A stretch of DNA of 64,000 bases from Fulvia fulva (GCF_020509005.1 NC_063018.1:3410001-3474000), one strand, 5' to 3'. Positions 46,976 through 58,908 are shown, counted from the stretch's first letter. Translations and numbers: made by a program. Notes: generated by a model not told the origin, from the sequence alone.

Positions 46976-49900
46976 AGAGATAGCGCATTAGATAGCTCTT
47001 ATACGAAGCGAGATTAGTAAGCTACGTAAGTCTAACGAGGCCCTTATATAGCGGAACATACCGAAAGCCTTTAGTATATACGCGGATAGATATACCTCTA
47101 GTATACTACTAAGTTAACTAGACCTATAGCGGACGAGGACTATTTATTCGACAGCCCTTATTAAGGCGAGCAATCTACTTAAGTAGTAGCGACCCGCCTA
47201 CGCTAGCGGCGGCGCAATCGTAGTATAAAGAACCCTAAAACTGAGGTTCCGTTCCCCTAAAGACAGACCCTAGAGTTACGGAGTTACGGAGGACAACTGC
47301 CTAATTAGGAAGCGCGACCCCGAATAGTAGCGAAGGATAGTAACTAACGAGAGCTATAGCCTTACGAACACTCTATACTAAGAGTTAAACCGGGGAATAG
47401 ACTAAGGAAAAACCTAGGACATAAGCCAAGGCCTACTATATAGAAAGTAGAGGCTAACGACAAACAATATAGCGTAGACGACCCTATATACGGAGGCGGA
47501 AGACTTGCTAGAGGATAGCAAACACCTAGCCCGGATATATAAGAACACTATAGCATAGCTACTAGGAGCGCTAAAAGCGCTATTATACCAAATCCCGAAA
47601 ACAATCTAATAAGCAACACAGAAAGTAGCCTAGAGACTAAATATATAGGCAATAGTAGTAGTAGGTAAGAATTAACCCCCTCCGAAGGCAAGTAAGGCGG
47701 TACGCCTATACATTACTAATCCGGCGGAAAAACAAGAAATTGTAGCCCTAATAAGCAAGGAGATTGTCGACAGAATCGGCCAAAAGGAGGTAGTTAGAGC
47801 GAGGGTAGAGGCAATAGGCGTAGTGAGACTCTTTACCGTATAAGAGTCTAATAGACAAAAGCTAGAGACCTATAAGGAGTGGACTACTAAAGTCGCGAAG
47901 TCGGTACGAGTCTCCTACTAACAGTATACCGTTATTACCTACGGGGTCCCTAGGACATTCAAGGTCGAAGACCTTCCCTACCTCTAAGTATAGAACTAGA
48001 ACACCTCCCTAGGAGTACGACTAACGAAGGCGGTATAGCTATATAAGACAGTAGACCGAGAAAAGACACACTTATCGCTTATTATCTAGGTAGAGACAGC
48101 GGAACAAGCTAACTAGATACTAGATAATAGGCTATTCTAGAACTACGAGAGAATAGACACGGAGATCTATTAGAGTAGCTATAGGGTACTACAATACTTC
48201 TAATACCAACAGTACGGTCATATAGCCCTATAATACGGGGAGAAGACCCTAAGGTGTCCTTACTATATAGGCCTATACTAGGGAAGGGAATGCCTAAAAA
48301 AGGAGAGTAGGTATGTATACTACGGTAGAAGGCACCTAGCGTATTTAAGCTAATACCTAACTAGAATAGTAGTATAAGAACGAGCGAGACAAGCAAGGAT
48401 TTCTATACTAGCTAGGTACCCCTAACGGTAGTAGGAGGGACCTACCGTATATAAGGGCTTCGAACCGAGCAAAAGGAAGAGGGTAGAAGAGACGAACAAG
48501 GGAATCTAACCGTAAACGTATCTACCTCCCGGTAGGCCTCGACACCTTAACCGGGCCGCTAACGAACTAGGCCAAATACGAATCTTTAGGGCGCCCTAGC
48601 GGCCCTAGGGCTAGCCGGATAGCGAGATATAGGCTTAGGAGACATAGTAGGTTAGCACGGAAATAGACCTTACGGATAACGAATAATACTATACGACGAC
48701 ATTACTATCGTATAGTACAACGTAAACAAAAGTAGGGACAAGGTCTAGCGCTATTTTCTATAAGAGCTAGACCCGCTACGGCACTACGTTATCGCGGTAC
48801 AGGAACTATAGGTTAACCCCTACGAAGGACTCCTAGCTACTTATAATAACCGGAGATACTATACCGTAATCGCGGGCTAACGAGGCGTTATCCCGAGGAC
48901 ATATATATACGTAAGCAAGACTATAGACCTTGAGTCGTAGAAGGTTATACTACCGTAGTAGGGTAACCTAGGAGATATAACATCAATCTAGATCGACACG
49001 ACATAAGGCCCTATCTAGATCTATAACGTTTATAACCCGCTACCGCGGGGTCGGACGAGTAGGGAACTAGGAACCCTCGCCTACCTAGAGCGGACCCTAA
49101 GCCAAGATATAAAGTAAGTACTCCTCGGCGACTTCAACCTCTACTACCTACGGTAGGGACTCGAATTCACTCCCCCGTACGCGTTTCTAGGGGGAAAGCT
49201 ACTAGATATAACCGTACGCTACGGAATGGCCTTAGTAACACTAAAGGGAATAGAGACGTAGAAGGCCCGTTCAAGTATAAGCACGATCGACCTATACTTT
49301 CTATTACGAGAACTTGAAGAGAGACTAGTCTAATACCGACCGAACTACGCGCTAGAAGCCTCCTTAGACTATATCCCTATCTAAACGACGCTAGGGGTGA
49401 AGGCGATAGAGGAGCTAGTAAGCGAACTACGCCGTAACTAGAAGAAGGCACGCTAGGACGATATAAGAGGCTTCCTAATAGCGAACCTACTATAGTATAG
49501 AGAACTCGAGACGACAGCTTAGCTAGATTAAGTAGCGGAATAGATTACCTCGGTTATATAGCAAGTAGCGGAACAATATACGCCGTTACTCCGGCCCTTA
49601 ACGTAGTAGAAGGCCTTCTAGACCCCTAAATACTCTACGAAGGTAAGGGAGGCTAGAAGGGCAAGGCGATAGTAGACGAAGGAGCACACCTAAGAGACGT
49701 AGGAGCAATACTGTCGCGCGACATAAGAGAAGAAGGCATAGATAAGACGCGATAAGCTATAGGACTAGAGAGCGACGATCGGGCTCGTTATAGAAAACCC
49801 GGAACAGATATAGAGACTTACTAAATAGGCACGACTACCTAAAGAGTAGCAAACCCCTCACTTCCCCCTAATCGTAGACCGCGAAGGGATTGCCTAGGCT

Positions 49901-52185
49901 ACGCCCCGGGGCAAGGCAAAAGTATTAGCCGACCATTTCTTTTCGACGTAAGTAGAGGTAGACCTTACGGATATCGACCCGAGTATATACCCGGAACCCC
50001 TAGACATAGATTAGGCGGTTAGCTCTAACATAGTAATAGGAGTTATAAGTAAGCTAAAAGGACGGAAAGCCCTAGGCCTAGATAGGATACTAAACATACT
50101 ACTAAAAGAGTATAGAGAAGAGATCGCGCCGAGCCTAGTAAACCTATTTACCGCGTACCTACGGCTAGGCTATTACCCGAAGCCGTATAGAGAGTCTATG
50201 ATAGTAGTGCTACGTAAGCTATAGAAAGAGGACTATACTTAGCCTAAGTCGTATAGACTAATCGTACTTCTAAACACGATAGGGAAGGTCCTAGAAAAGA
50301 TAGTAGCCTAGAGACTTACGTAGCTAGCCGAGGACAACTACGTACTCCTAGTAATATAGATAGGGGGAAGAAGCTAGCGATCGACACTAATAGTAATAGA
50401 GCTAATTACGGAGCAAATTCAGACCCTCTAGTACTACGGTAGGAACTAAGCGGCGTCCTTACTATCCCTCGACATCGTAGGAGCCTTCGATAACGTCTTA
50501 TACTAAAGGCTAATACATATCCTATAGTAGAAAGGCATCCCCTAGTAGGTAACGACGTTCGTCTACTCCTTTCTCTAGGAACGGACGACATACCTAGTCC
50601 TAGGAAGGTACACGTCCGACCCGGTAAAGGTAGAGACTAGAATACCTTAGGGATCTACTCTCTCCCCTATCCTATTTCTAATATTTATGTCTGATCTAAT
50701 CCCCCTACTTACCTCTCCGTAAACCTTAGTATTAGGGTTCGTAGACGACACAAACATCCTAGCCTAGTCAGACTCGATAGAAGAGAACTATCGCCTCCTC
50801 GAAGATAGGCACAAGAAATACGAGGAGTAGGCAAAGAAGTATAGTGCCCAGTTCGCCCCTAAAAAGTACCAACTTATATACTTTAGTAAAGCGAGAATAT
50901 ACTATAACATAAAGGCGGCGGTAAGAATCTAAGGCTACGAGACAAAGCTATTAGCGGAGCTACGAGTACTAGGGATCTAGCTCGACCCGAAGCTAAGCTA
51001 GAATGTATAGGTTAAGAAAGCCTAGAGTCGAGTATAAGTTAACGAAGCCTCGATAAAGAGACTTACGGCATCTATATAGGGAGTAACATTCGATAAGGTA
51101 AGAGTAATATATAAGGCGATCGTTAGACTAGCTATGCTATACGGGGCACAGATTTAGGGAACAGGAGGCGTAGGTAACCTACGTAGGGTACTAGGCGTAT
51201 ATAAGATAACGTTAACAAGTACAGTAGAAATAGAGATAGGAACACTACTAATCGGCTAGTACATCCGGGGAATGAGAATTCAATACGCGGCAAGGACGAC
51301 AGGTTACCTAGTACAAACTACGATCTAGGAGGCAAAGAATAAGATAGAAAGCTACTACCGGAGAGGGGCCGGACATAGGACAAGCCAAAAAGAGGATGAC
51401 CTTACTACCTTTACGGCTATATAGACAAGCACCGAATGGCTAGTACGAAAAGAGGAGGAGCGTAGGACTCGCTAGGCCGGCGGGAGCAAGGCTAAGACCT
51501 AAAGCCTAGCGGAACAGATAGCGAGCTACCTATAGGAGTAGGACTAGAAAAAGAAGCCCCCTAAGACAATAGGCCCGATAGCGCTCCGAGCCTTCTAGAG
51601 ACACAATTACTAGCTATATAGGGACCTAACAAGGGCCGAGGCAAGTATAGCGATCCAAATCAGGTCCGAATATATTAGGTTAAGGGCCTACCTATTTAGA
51701 AGACGCGTACTAGACATCTATAGCCTAGCCTGCTAGTATGGCTACCTATCGTAAAACCTAGAACATATACTACTACGATACCCGTAGTAGGCGAGAGGTA
51801 GGGGAAATTAGAGGCACTAAGCGGGAAGGAGAGACTACAAGTTAATTATTAGGGACAAAGGCAACATTCGCCGAATCTCTCGGTAGATACTATAGTAGGG
51901 ATACCTCTAGTAGTTTAGCCTCGCTAGCGAGACGGAGGAGTAGATAGATAAGAGGCGGAAGCTAGGGGGTGGTAGATAGGGTAGTTATTAGGGCAGGCCT
52001 ATAACACTAGCGTACCCCTAACAAGGGAAAATTAAGACAACAACTAGGAGGAAAAGACAGGCGGAAAGGAGGAGGGGTTTTTACTAACACGGTTTCCCCT
52101 CTATATATACGAAAACAAGATAGCATAGCTATATAGGCCAAAGGGTACTACAACAGCTTAATGAAATATCTATCTATATAGCGGA
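46976..52185 (+). mobile_element. LINE-c: RIP-destroyed Tad-type LINE inside pogo
   Basis: Same architecture as LINE-a. ORF1 knuckles lie near 48195-48330. The endonuclease start near 48715 mirrors the LINE-a YNVNKS..AVQEPW blocks. RT runs about 50060-50900 with LSLDI-GAFDNVL and GFVDDTNILA near 50739. The tail ATGAAATATCTATCTA lies near 52161. Stops are everywhere and CA is almost absent. The 5' border is approximate; 46976-47210 could be unrelated. Confidence 0.75.
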
Positions 52186-52475
52186 AAGCACGAAAGCGTA
52201 AGTACATTTAGTCTAGAGGGTCTCTAACCTTCGATAAGGCGTCGCAATTGATACCTCTAGAGGATAATAGGAGGTAGGAAGTAAGTAGAGAGTCGCTAGA
52301 TAGTGTTCGGCTAGTACTAAGGCTACGACGCTATAAGCGATATAGCGAGTTAGGGCATAACGTACGTACCTATTAAGTAGACTCGCTAGATAGCAAAGAA
52401 TCTAAAGAGGAATTGTCCTCCTAGTAACGATTCTATAGGATGTCGTCGTGTTAAGATACCGTCGTAATTAAAGTA

Positions 52476-52542
52476 GAAGTAGTATAGTTCTTAGTAAAAG
52501 TAGCCCGCTCGGTAGTATAGCCCGCTCGGTAGTGAAGCACGT
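52476..52542 (-). repeat. Right TIR of the pogo/Fot1 element
   Basis: Inverted partner of 46280-46346, including the doubled ACTACCGAGCGGGCT motif, and flanked by TA at 52543. Confidence 0.9.
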
Positions 52543-52544
52543 TA

Positions 52545-53790
52545 CTAGTAATATAGACACTTTACGGCGCCCGGGCTAATAGGTTAGCTCGAGATAAGAG
52601 CCTAGTAGCCTAGTATAAGAAAGGACGTACGAAAGTTTATCAAATCCTACCCTAGATACTAGCTAACGTAGAAAAAGAAGCCTAATAAGCCTAAAATACG
52701 CGAGCCGCGGTTTTACTAGGTTAACGATAAGCTTAGGCCCTTCGAGAGATAGGCGATTAATATCGTAGGGCCTTTACTAAAGAGTCTACTAGGAAACGAG
52801 TATATTATTACGGCGATAGATTACGCTACGGGTTAGCTAGTCGCTTAGGCCGTTCCGTATACGGATACTAAAGCGACTATATTATTCCTATACGAGAGAA
52901 TCTATTAGGACTACGGACTACCCCGCGAGCTCCTCTTAGACAATAGTAAGAACTTCCTAAGTAGGGTTATAAGCTACCTAATAAAGTAGTTCAAGGCTAA
53001 TTATCGTCTAGTATCCCTATATTATCCTATAACGAATAGAAAGGTAGAAAACCTAAACGGTATACTAGGATCGATACTAACGAAGCTATATATTAGTAAC
53101 GATATTAGGCTATAGAATACCTTCCTACCTAAAGCGATCTACTATACTAGATACCGCTAGTATATAGTAACCTACCTTAGTCCCTTCTACCTTATATATA
53201 GCTAATACCTACGAATCCTAGAAGACGAGAACGAGCTACGAGCTAAGAATGTCTTAGTTAACGACTATAGGAAGCGTATCGTCCGCGTCCGCTATACGCG
53301 TTTGCTCGTAAATAAATAACTACTTTCTCGAGCTTAGACTAGGAACCTAATAAGTCTAAAGTTACTTCCGCCGGAGGTATAGCTAAGACGTAAAGTCGGA
53401 GAATAGGTCTTACTAATAAACCTAGATCCGCGTAAGCTAGAACCTAAGTACTTTAGACCCTATAAGATCCGTAAAGCGAGCTTCCTAGAGACGTATACGC
53501 TTTAGACCCTTACGGGTAGGATTCTAAGGCATCTCGTCTATAGTAATAGGCTTGTATTAGCCGTATATAAGGATCTAGCTAAATTCTAGTATCGGTATCT
53601 AGCTAGGAGACTTCTAGATAGGTCCGGTATTTTAGAAGATAAGCTAGAATTTAAGGAAGTTCTAGACACTAGTCAAGACACGAGTCTTAATTTAAAGGAC
53701 CTTTTAACTATACCGGAGGCTAAGTAGTTAAAGAAACAAGTTAAACTCTAGACTACAAAAGAACGTAGCTAACCTTACGTAGAAGCGCGA
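52545..53790 (+). pseudogene. G1 copy B integrase and pol C-terminus, RIPed
   Basis: The gypsy integrase core resumes right of the pogo element: VDIVGPLLKSLLGNEYIITA with the first Asp, YGLPRELLLDNSKNFLS with the second, and a YYPITNRKVENLNGILGS block with the Glu. A C-terminal YFRPYKIRKASFLETYTL segment follows near 53450, and pol fades out about 53770. No chromodomain could be seen. Confidence 0.8.
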
Positions 53791-53810
53791 GGGTCCTTAG
53801 TAGGGGAGGA
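53791..53810 (+). other. Internal copy of the G1 polypurine tract
   Basis: GGGTCCTTAGTAGGGGAGGA here is the same as GGGTCTAGTAGGGGAGGA directly before the 3' LTR of copy A (557-574) except for a 2-nt gain. It lies just behind pol, where a simpler element would have its only PPT. Confidence 0.6.
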
Positions 53811-54564
53811 AGGTTAAAGAAGAGAAGCTGACTTACTAGAGCAAGTTTAACGAGACCTAAGAGTTACGAAGAATGCTTAGAGGAAAAGAAGCGAGTAAAA
53901 GACTTTAGCTAAAGTACTTAGGTCCTAAAGGTGATCTTATTAGATTAAGTTAAGAAGAGTAGGCGAGGAGTAAGATTAGGTACATTCTCTACTACTCGAG
54001 AACGATACTTAGGAAGATCGTTAGCCTCTATAGAAAGAAAGTTCTTAGGAAGCTATCCCTACCCTAGCTAAACCCGCTAAGGTCCCGTAGGAGATACCGG
54101 TTAGGGAGATTAAAGTATTTAGCTCGACGCTCTATCTCTAGGCCGACGAAAAAGAGTTAGCCCTACCTTAGGGAACATTACTTAGATCAAGCGTAGCGGA
54201 CTAAGTTATAGCCGAACCTAAAGCGGCTAATAGCCTTTTAGATATAGATATACCGGACTTAGTAGACCCGGAGGTTAGATAAGCTAACCTATCGTAGTAG
54301 CTACTTTAAGAAGCCGAGGTAGTAGCTAAGACCGCTCGCCTAAAGGGACTAAGGTAGCGGATAAAGAAGAAGAAACTATAGGAGTAAGCCTAGTTACTAA
54401 AGCGGCGCTAAGAGAGTTAGGTCGTAAGAATTATTAATTAGGGTTATTAGTCTATAGTACTTTTAAGTTAGGCTACTCGGCTACCTATTACTCGTATAAA
54501 ATAAGAACGTAGTACTAAATTATAAAGTAGCCTCGGGCTTATTATTATCTAAGCTCTTAGAGCC
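53811..54564. other. G1 spacer between pol and the antisense relic
   Basis: RIPed sequence of about 750 bp. No frame could be followed on either strand. It may be the 3' flank of the antisense gene or further G1 spacer. Confidence 0.4.
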
Positions 54565-56208
54565 TTAGTCCTAACCTAGGAACCGGAAATTACTAGGTAC
54601 TACCTCTAGATCCTCTCTATTATTATCCTCTATTATTAGTATAGGCAAATAAGCTAAGGAGCTAGATAGAACTATAGCCCCTCTTAGCCTCTCGGTAATC
54701 GAGCCGAATCGTAAAGTACGTCTAGTCGCGATTAACCGCCTAAACCGCTTAGCTACTAGAAGAACGGGAGGACTAGCTATACGACCGTAGACCTTAGGTA
54801 AGGTTACGTCCGCCTCGCCCTTACCCTTAGATTCTTCTAGGAGAGGCGTCTATACCGGAATCTCGCGGAGCTACCTAACGTAGTCGGAGGTATCGCTTAG
54901 ACCCTCCTACGGCTTATTACGGTCTAGAGTATAGCGCGGTAATATCTACCGAGGGCTACGCTAAGTCCTAGGAGCCGACTTCTTCTTAGCTAAGGCCGCG
55001 GACTTCTTACTAGCTAAAGATACGGGCTTCTTACTAGGAGACTTCCTAGGTACCTTAGGTATACTAGCGGACTTACTAGGCTTAGTTAGTAATATAAACA
55101 AGCCGTTGTCCTCCTTATCTAAGGTGATCTCCTCCTAGCTAGGTCTATTTATATTAGTCTCGGCGTTCTCGTAAATAAAGGCGCGGACGTAAGCTAAGTT
55201 AGCCTTTAACGCGGCATTTAGGCGGCTAGCGGCGTCGCGGGTAGTACGAGGCTTACGACTAACCTAGAAGACTAGACTATATATAGCTAGGGTCGGAGCG
55301 TTAATCTAAGCTAGATTACGATACTTAAACTTAGTATTCTAGAACTAACTAGACTCCGTAACCTAAGTGATATCGTAGGCCTAGGGAAGATTAGAGAAGT
55401 TAGCTACCTTACTAGGGGTGACTAGGGGCTTAGAGTCCTTTAACTAGGAAGACCGCTTAGTATAGCTAAACTTAGTACGAGACCGGCTACGATCGTAGGT
55501 AGAGTACTTACTAGTCTAGAAATAATTAGTATAGCCGCCGCGCTTAATAAAGGTAAAGTCGCCTATAGTATTAGTCTTAGGATCCTCCTAGTCGTATTTC
55601 TCTAGCTTACTACTCGGTAGGCTAAGTTACTAGTACTTAGGAAAGGTTCCTAGCGGACGCTCGGTATCGCCCTTAGAACGGTAGCTTTATATATATCGCG
55701 TAGATCTAGAGCGGCCGCTATAGTAGCTAAAGACGATCGCCGCTAGCCTAGTTTATACGGTATACGGTCTAAAAGCGATAGGCTACCTTAGGATACCGCC
55801 CTTAGGGACCTCCTCGAAGACGTCGAAGATAGAGTCTAACGCGGCTACTAGCTTTAGAACGCCGCTAAACTAGAAGCGGCTATAGCGTAAAGAGAGTATA
55901 TAAATTATCTTAAAGAATCTAGCTCCTCCGTCGATCCTTAGATACTAGCGCGTAATACGGGCTAACTATAGCGCGATCTAATCGTCTAGATTAATAACGT
56001 CGCGAGAGAACTAGACTTTAAACTAGAAGGCGTAGAGCCGAGTCTACTAACTAGCTAACTATCCGGTAGGTATATCCGGAAGGCGCGTCTTAGTACGAAC
56101 GAGGAGCCGCGGGAAGTTATTTGATACGGCCGAAGTATAGGTAACGGTAAGGGCGTCTATCTAAGCTATTAACTCCTCGCCCTAAGGAGAGCGCGGGATA
56201 GGAGCTAT
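54565..56208 (-). pseudogene. Antisense coding relic inside G1, unknown protein
   Basis: I do not recognise this protein. On the minus strand one frame stays in register for 1644 nt (548 codons), interrupted only by TAG codons of the kind RIP makes from CAG or TGG, with no frameshift. A former ATG (now ATA) at 56208 precedes APIPRSP. Recognisable protein-like runs follow: AVSNNFPRLLVRTKTRLPDI, YLRIDGGARFFKIIY, FSGVLKLVAALDSIFDVFEE, TNTIGDFTFIKRGGYTNYF and AASRLNAALKANLAYVRAFI. Next comes a Lys/Ser/Pro-rich basic stretch (KSPSKKPVSLASKK) and a further 130 codons. Nothing in it resembles gag, protease, RT, RNase H or integrase. It lies between pol and the 3' LTR of G1, opposite in direction, and the stretch shared with copy A would be its 5' flank. 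It could be an accessory retroelement gene or a captured host gene. Confidence 0.6.
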
Positions 56209-56295
56209 AGTAAGCTATAAGGAAGAAAGGAGTCTAAAATACGTTAGTATTACTATATTAACGCCGACACTACGGCGCGGCTTATATACCTTAAT
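56209..56295 (+). mobile_element. G1 copy B sequence left of the solo copia LTR
   Basis: Matches copy A (about 68-123) and ends in TTAAT, the left half of the copia target duplication. Confidence 0.7.
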
Positions 56296-56456
56296 TATTA
56301 AGATATAGCATCTTAAAGGGAGTTAATAATTAGGAAGTGATCTAGTAGCCTAAGGTATCTACGATAACTTAGCTTATAGGGAGATACCTTCTCTCCCCTT
56401 TAGCTTAGATAGATATCTAATATAATTAACACATTACTTCCTAATATATTACTATA

Positions 56457-56461
56457 TACTC
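56457..56461 (+). repeat. Target duplication TACTC, left copy
   Basis: TACTC precedes the 5' LTR here and follows the 3' LTR at 63684-63688: a perfect 5-bp duplication. Confidence 0.95.
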
Positions 56462-56645
56462 TGTCACGGGCAGCCCGCGACCCCTCACTGTAGCTGCGTC
56501 GGCCCGGCTGAACCGCGGACCTTCTGCATCGGGTTAGCGCGGCTTGGCTTTGCTTTATAACTTCGCCGCGCCTCGCGCTCCTCTTTCGTAGCTTCGTAGA
56601 ACAACAACTATCTCATTCAGACCCTATGGTACGCGCGCCCTTACA
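56462..56645 (+). repeat. Chromovirus 5' LTR
   Basis: Begins TGTCACGGG and ends CCCTTACA. It is identical over 184 bp to 63500-63683. A TATA box (TTTATAAC) lies at 56554-56561, so transcription should start about 30-45 nt downstream in the CGTAGAACAACAACTATCTC region. Confidence 0.95.
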
Positions 56646-56657
56646 GTTTGTTCTACC
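56646..56657 (+). promoter_or_regulatory. Candidate self-priming primer-binding site
   Basis: The bases directly after the LTR, GTTTGTTCTACC, do not look like the complement of a tRNA 3' end. TTGTTCTAC (56648-56656) is the exact complement of GTAGAACAA at 56596-56604, near the expected 5' end of the RNA. That is the arrangement of self-priming Tf1/sushi-type elements. Confidence 0.5.
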
Positions 56658-56781
56658 GTACTACCCAGATCGCGGATCTAGGTAAGGGACGCGTAACAAC
56701 AGGAACAGACAGAACCGCAGAACTCGAGAACGCGCAGGGCCGCATCAGAACACAGAACACGGTAAGGCGCACAGCGCGCAG

Positions 56782-58908
56782 ATGCCTAGAGAACGCAACG
56801 CGGCGACACCATCAGCAGGTGGTCGCGCGCTCGTAGACAGTCAGGATACAGGCACCGTCACGCCTCCCCCGAACCCAGACAACATGACTTCACAAACAGC
56901 GAACGGCGGCATGCCACCGCCACCTAAGCCTAAGGGCAAAAGCAAGCAGCGCACATCTCTTTTCCCCGACCTCTCCTCTTTTCCTCAGAGTCAGACACAG
57001 GACGACAACCGGCGGGTCACAGTAGACACCGGTGTCGCGCTACAACAAGAGATTGATAAAGCTTACCAGAAGGCCTTCGAGCGAGAAGAAGGTGGTGAGA
57101 TTGACTTTACAGAACTGTTCGAGTTCAAGCTCGAAGAGAACCCAGGCGGCGACCTAGACGAGGTGTATCTATCACTCGACGAGGCAGAACACATTCTCGC
57201 ATCCGAATACCAGAATGTCACCCCAGACAACCTCACGACCCTTGCATCCCAACACCCGAAGACCACCCACGACTTCGTGCTACAAGCAGTCAACACGGCA
57301 ATTACTAAGGGCAGACAACTCGATGTAATGGAGCGAGCCAACGACCTCCAGAACACCCAGTACACCACGCTGTACACCGAATACGACCGCATCTACAAGA
57401 TGCTGCGAAGTGAAGAGCTTGTCACACAGAAAATGGCAGCAGATCTCAAGAGCAAGAAGGATTGCGACCCAGCTAAGTTGCAAGAGCTGGGGAAGAAATA
57501 CAAGGAAGCCAACAACCTGTGCAAGCAGTTCAGCGAGATCTGCGAGAAGGAGAAGAAGAAGGCACAAGATGCTGAGGCGAAGAACCAGGCCCTGCAACAA
57601 GAAGTCGATGACCTGAAGGCTCGGCTTGAGGCAGGAGACACCACACAGAACGGAGGCAGGGGCCGCTCAGGCCGCCGACCCTCTCGTTCCCGCCCACGCG
57701 AGACCTCACTCGAGCAGCTGTTGCGTAGGTATCGCGGAGCTGCTGGTGGAGGGGGCGGTGGCGGTGGTGGTGATAACGATAACGATGGAGACGACGATGA
57801 CCGTGGCGACAATGGCCGAGGACGTGACAACGACCGTCCGCGACCAGGACCCAACAACAGTCGTGACTCGAGAATGCGCAACACCCGCACCCAGACACCA
57901 CTGGTTGACCTTCCAGAACGTCTCTTCACCATTGACCGCACCCTTACTCGCGGCATGGAGATCGGCAAGGGTGTGCCCGACCCTAAGCACTTCAAGAACG
58001 ATGACGACCCCAATTTCGACAGCTGGTACAGCAGTGTTCTCCTAAAGCTGACTGTAGCAACCTTCCGCACTGAGGCAGATGGTCTGCGCTTCGTGTATGG
58101 GTGGACACAAGGTGATCCTCAGCGAAGCATCAAGCCGAGGATCCCTGTGCCTGGACAGCAGTCCTTCAACGAGTTCAAGACTGGAGAAGAGTTGTTAGAC
58201 TGGATGACACGCCAATATGGCACACGCAATGAGGGAACCAAGGCTATGGTTGACATTGCTACCTGCAAGCAAGAACAAGGCGAAACCTTTGTAGCCTTCT
58301 ATGCCCGCTACTCGAAGTTGCGCGCCTGGATGTCATGGACCGATGAGACCGAGCTCATGCTGTTCCGCAACCGACTGAACCGCAAGTACTTCATCAAGAC
58401 CTTCGGCGACCGCGAAGTCGACCGCCGCCTAGACAGCATGCAAGACGTTATCGAGGAGTGCACCGCACTGGACGAGAGTTTCTACGAGACAGATCGACTA
58501 TACCCGCAGAAGGAGCGCCCCCGGGGCAATGGCAACTCGAACAGCAATGGCGGCCAGAACAACCAGAACAACGGCAACGCAGTTGCTAGTGCCGCTGCCG
58601 GTGTAGCAGGTGCCTTGGTACAGCGCCCACTACAGTACGCTGGTACCAAGAAGAAGGAGGATCTGCCGACACATCTACAGAACCTGCCTGCGCTCAACCG
58701 TGAGCAGCGCGAAGACCTTAAGAAGCAGGGTAAGTGCTACCGCTGCCGTACAGGTTCTCACGTGTCGACCAACCCTGAATGCCCAATGTATGGGTACGAT
58801 GGCGACTATCGCCCACCGCGTCCACGCAATACCACGCCGAATCCGAACGCGAACCTCAGTTCCCTAGCCGCCGATCCGCGGCAGGGAAATGGCACGACCG
58901 CTGCCTAA
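56782..58908 (+). CDS. gag: Chromovirus Gag
   Basis: Capsid/nucleocapsid precursor, 708 aa from the first good ATG, 136 nt after the LTR. The order is a Pro/Lys-rich N-terminus, an acidic helical part, a coiled coil (about 200-280), a Gly run and Asp/Arg-rich low-complexity linker (about 310-365), and a retrotransposon gag capsid-like domain (about 390-590; FDSWYSSVLLKLTVATFRTE, FVAFYARYSKLRAWMSW). An Asn/Gly-rich linker follows, then one zinc knuckle CYRCRTGSHVSTNPEC near 652-667. The knuckle spacing is CX2CX4HX6C, two residues longer than the usual CX2CX4HX4C. Translation stops at 58908 in the loop of the frameshift hairpin. MTSQTANGG about 34 codons in is an alternative start. Confidence 0.92.
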   Translation: MPRERNAATPSAGGRALVDSQDTGTVTPPPNPDNMTSQTANGGMPPPPKPKGKSKQRTSLFPDLSSFPQSQTQDDNRRVTVDTGVALQQEIDKAYQKAFEREEGGEIDFTELFEFKLEENPGGDLDEVYLSLDEAEHILASEYQNVTPDNLTTLASQHPKTTHDFVLQAVNTAITKGRQLDVMERANDLQNTQYTTLYTEYDRIYKMLRSEELVTQKMAADLKSKKDCDPAKLQELGKKYKEANNLCKQFSEICEKEKKKAQDAEAKNQALQQEVDDLKARLEAGDTTQNGGRGRSGRRPSRSRPRETSLEQLLRRYRGAAGGGGGGGGGDNDNDGDDDDRGDNGRGRDNDRPRPGPNNSRDSRMRNTRTQTPLVDLPERLFTIDRTLTRGMEIGKGVPDPKHFKNDDDPNFDSWYSSVLLKLTVATFRTEADGLRFVYGWTQGDPQRSIKPRIPVPGQQSFNEFKTGEELLDWMTRQYGTRNEGTKAMVDIATCKQEQGETFVAFYARYSKLRAWMSWTDETELMLFRNRLNRKYFIKTFGDREVDRRLDSMQDVIEECTALDESFYETDRLYPQKERPRGNGNSNSNGGQNNQNNGNAVASAAAGVAGALVQRPLQYAGTKKKEDLPTHLQNLPALNREQREDLKKQGKCYRCRTGSHVSTNPECPMYGYDGDYRPPRPRNTTPNPNANLSSLAADPRQGNGTTAA

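Larger units (their letters stand above)
46278..52544 (+). mobile_element. Pogo/Fot1-type DNA transposon, RIPed, interrupted by LINE-c
   Basis: The element has 67-bp terminal inverted repeats (46280-46346 and 52476-52542) and a TA target duplication at 46278-46279 and 52543-52544. Its left part encodes a relic of the Fot1 transposase N-terminus. LINE-c sits inside, from about 46976 to 52185. The catalytic middle of the transposase is not found. The right remnant (52186-52475) reads as a charged C-terminal tail. Confidence 0.85.

Noticed and set aside
56648..56836. Small frame before gag
   Set aside because: It begins with TTG, overlaps the primer-binding region and has no support.
57393..58070. 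225-codon minus frame over chromovirus gag
   Set aside because: Ser/Arg/Pro-rich shadow of gag; the sense frame has real domains.
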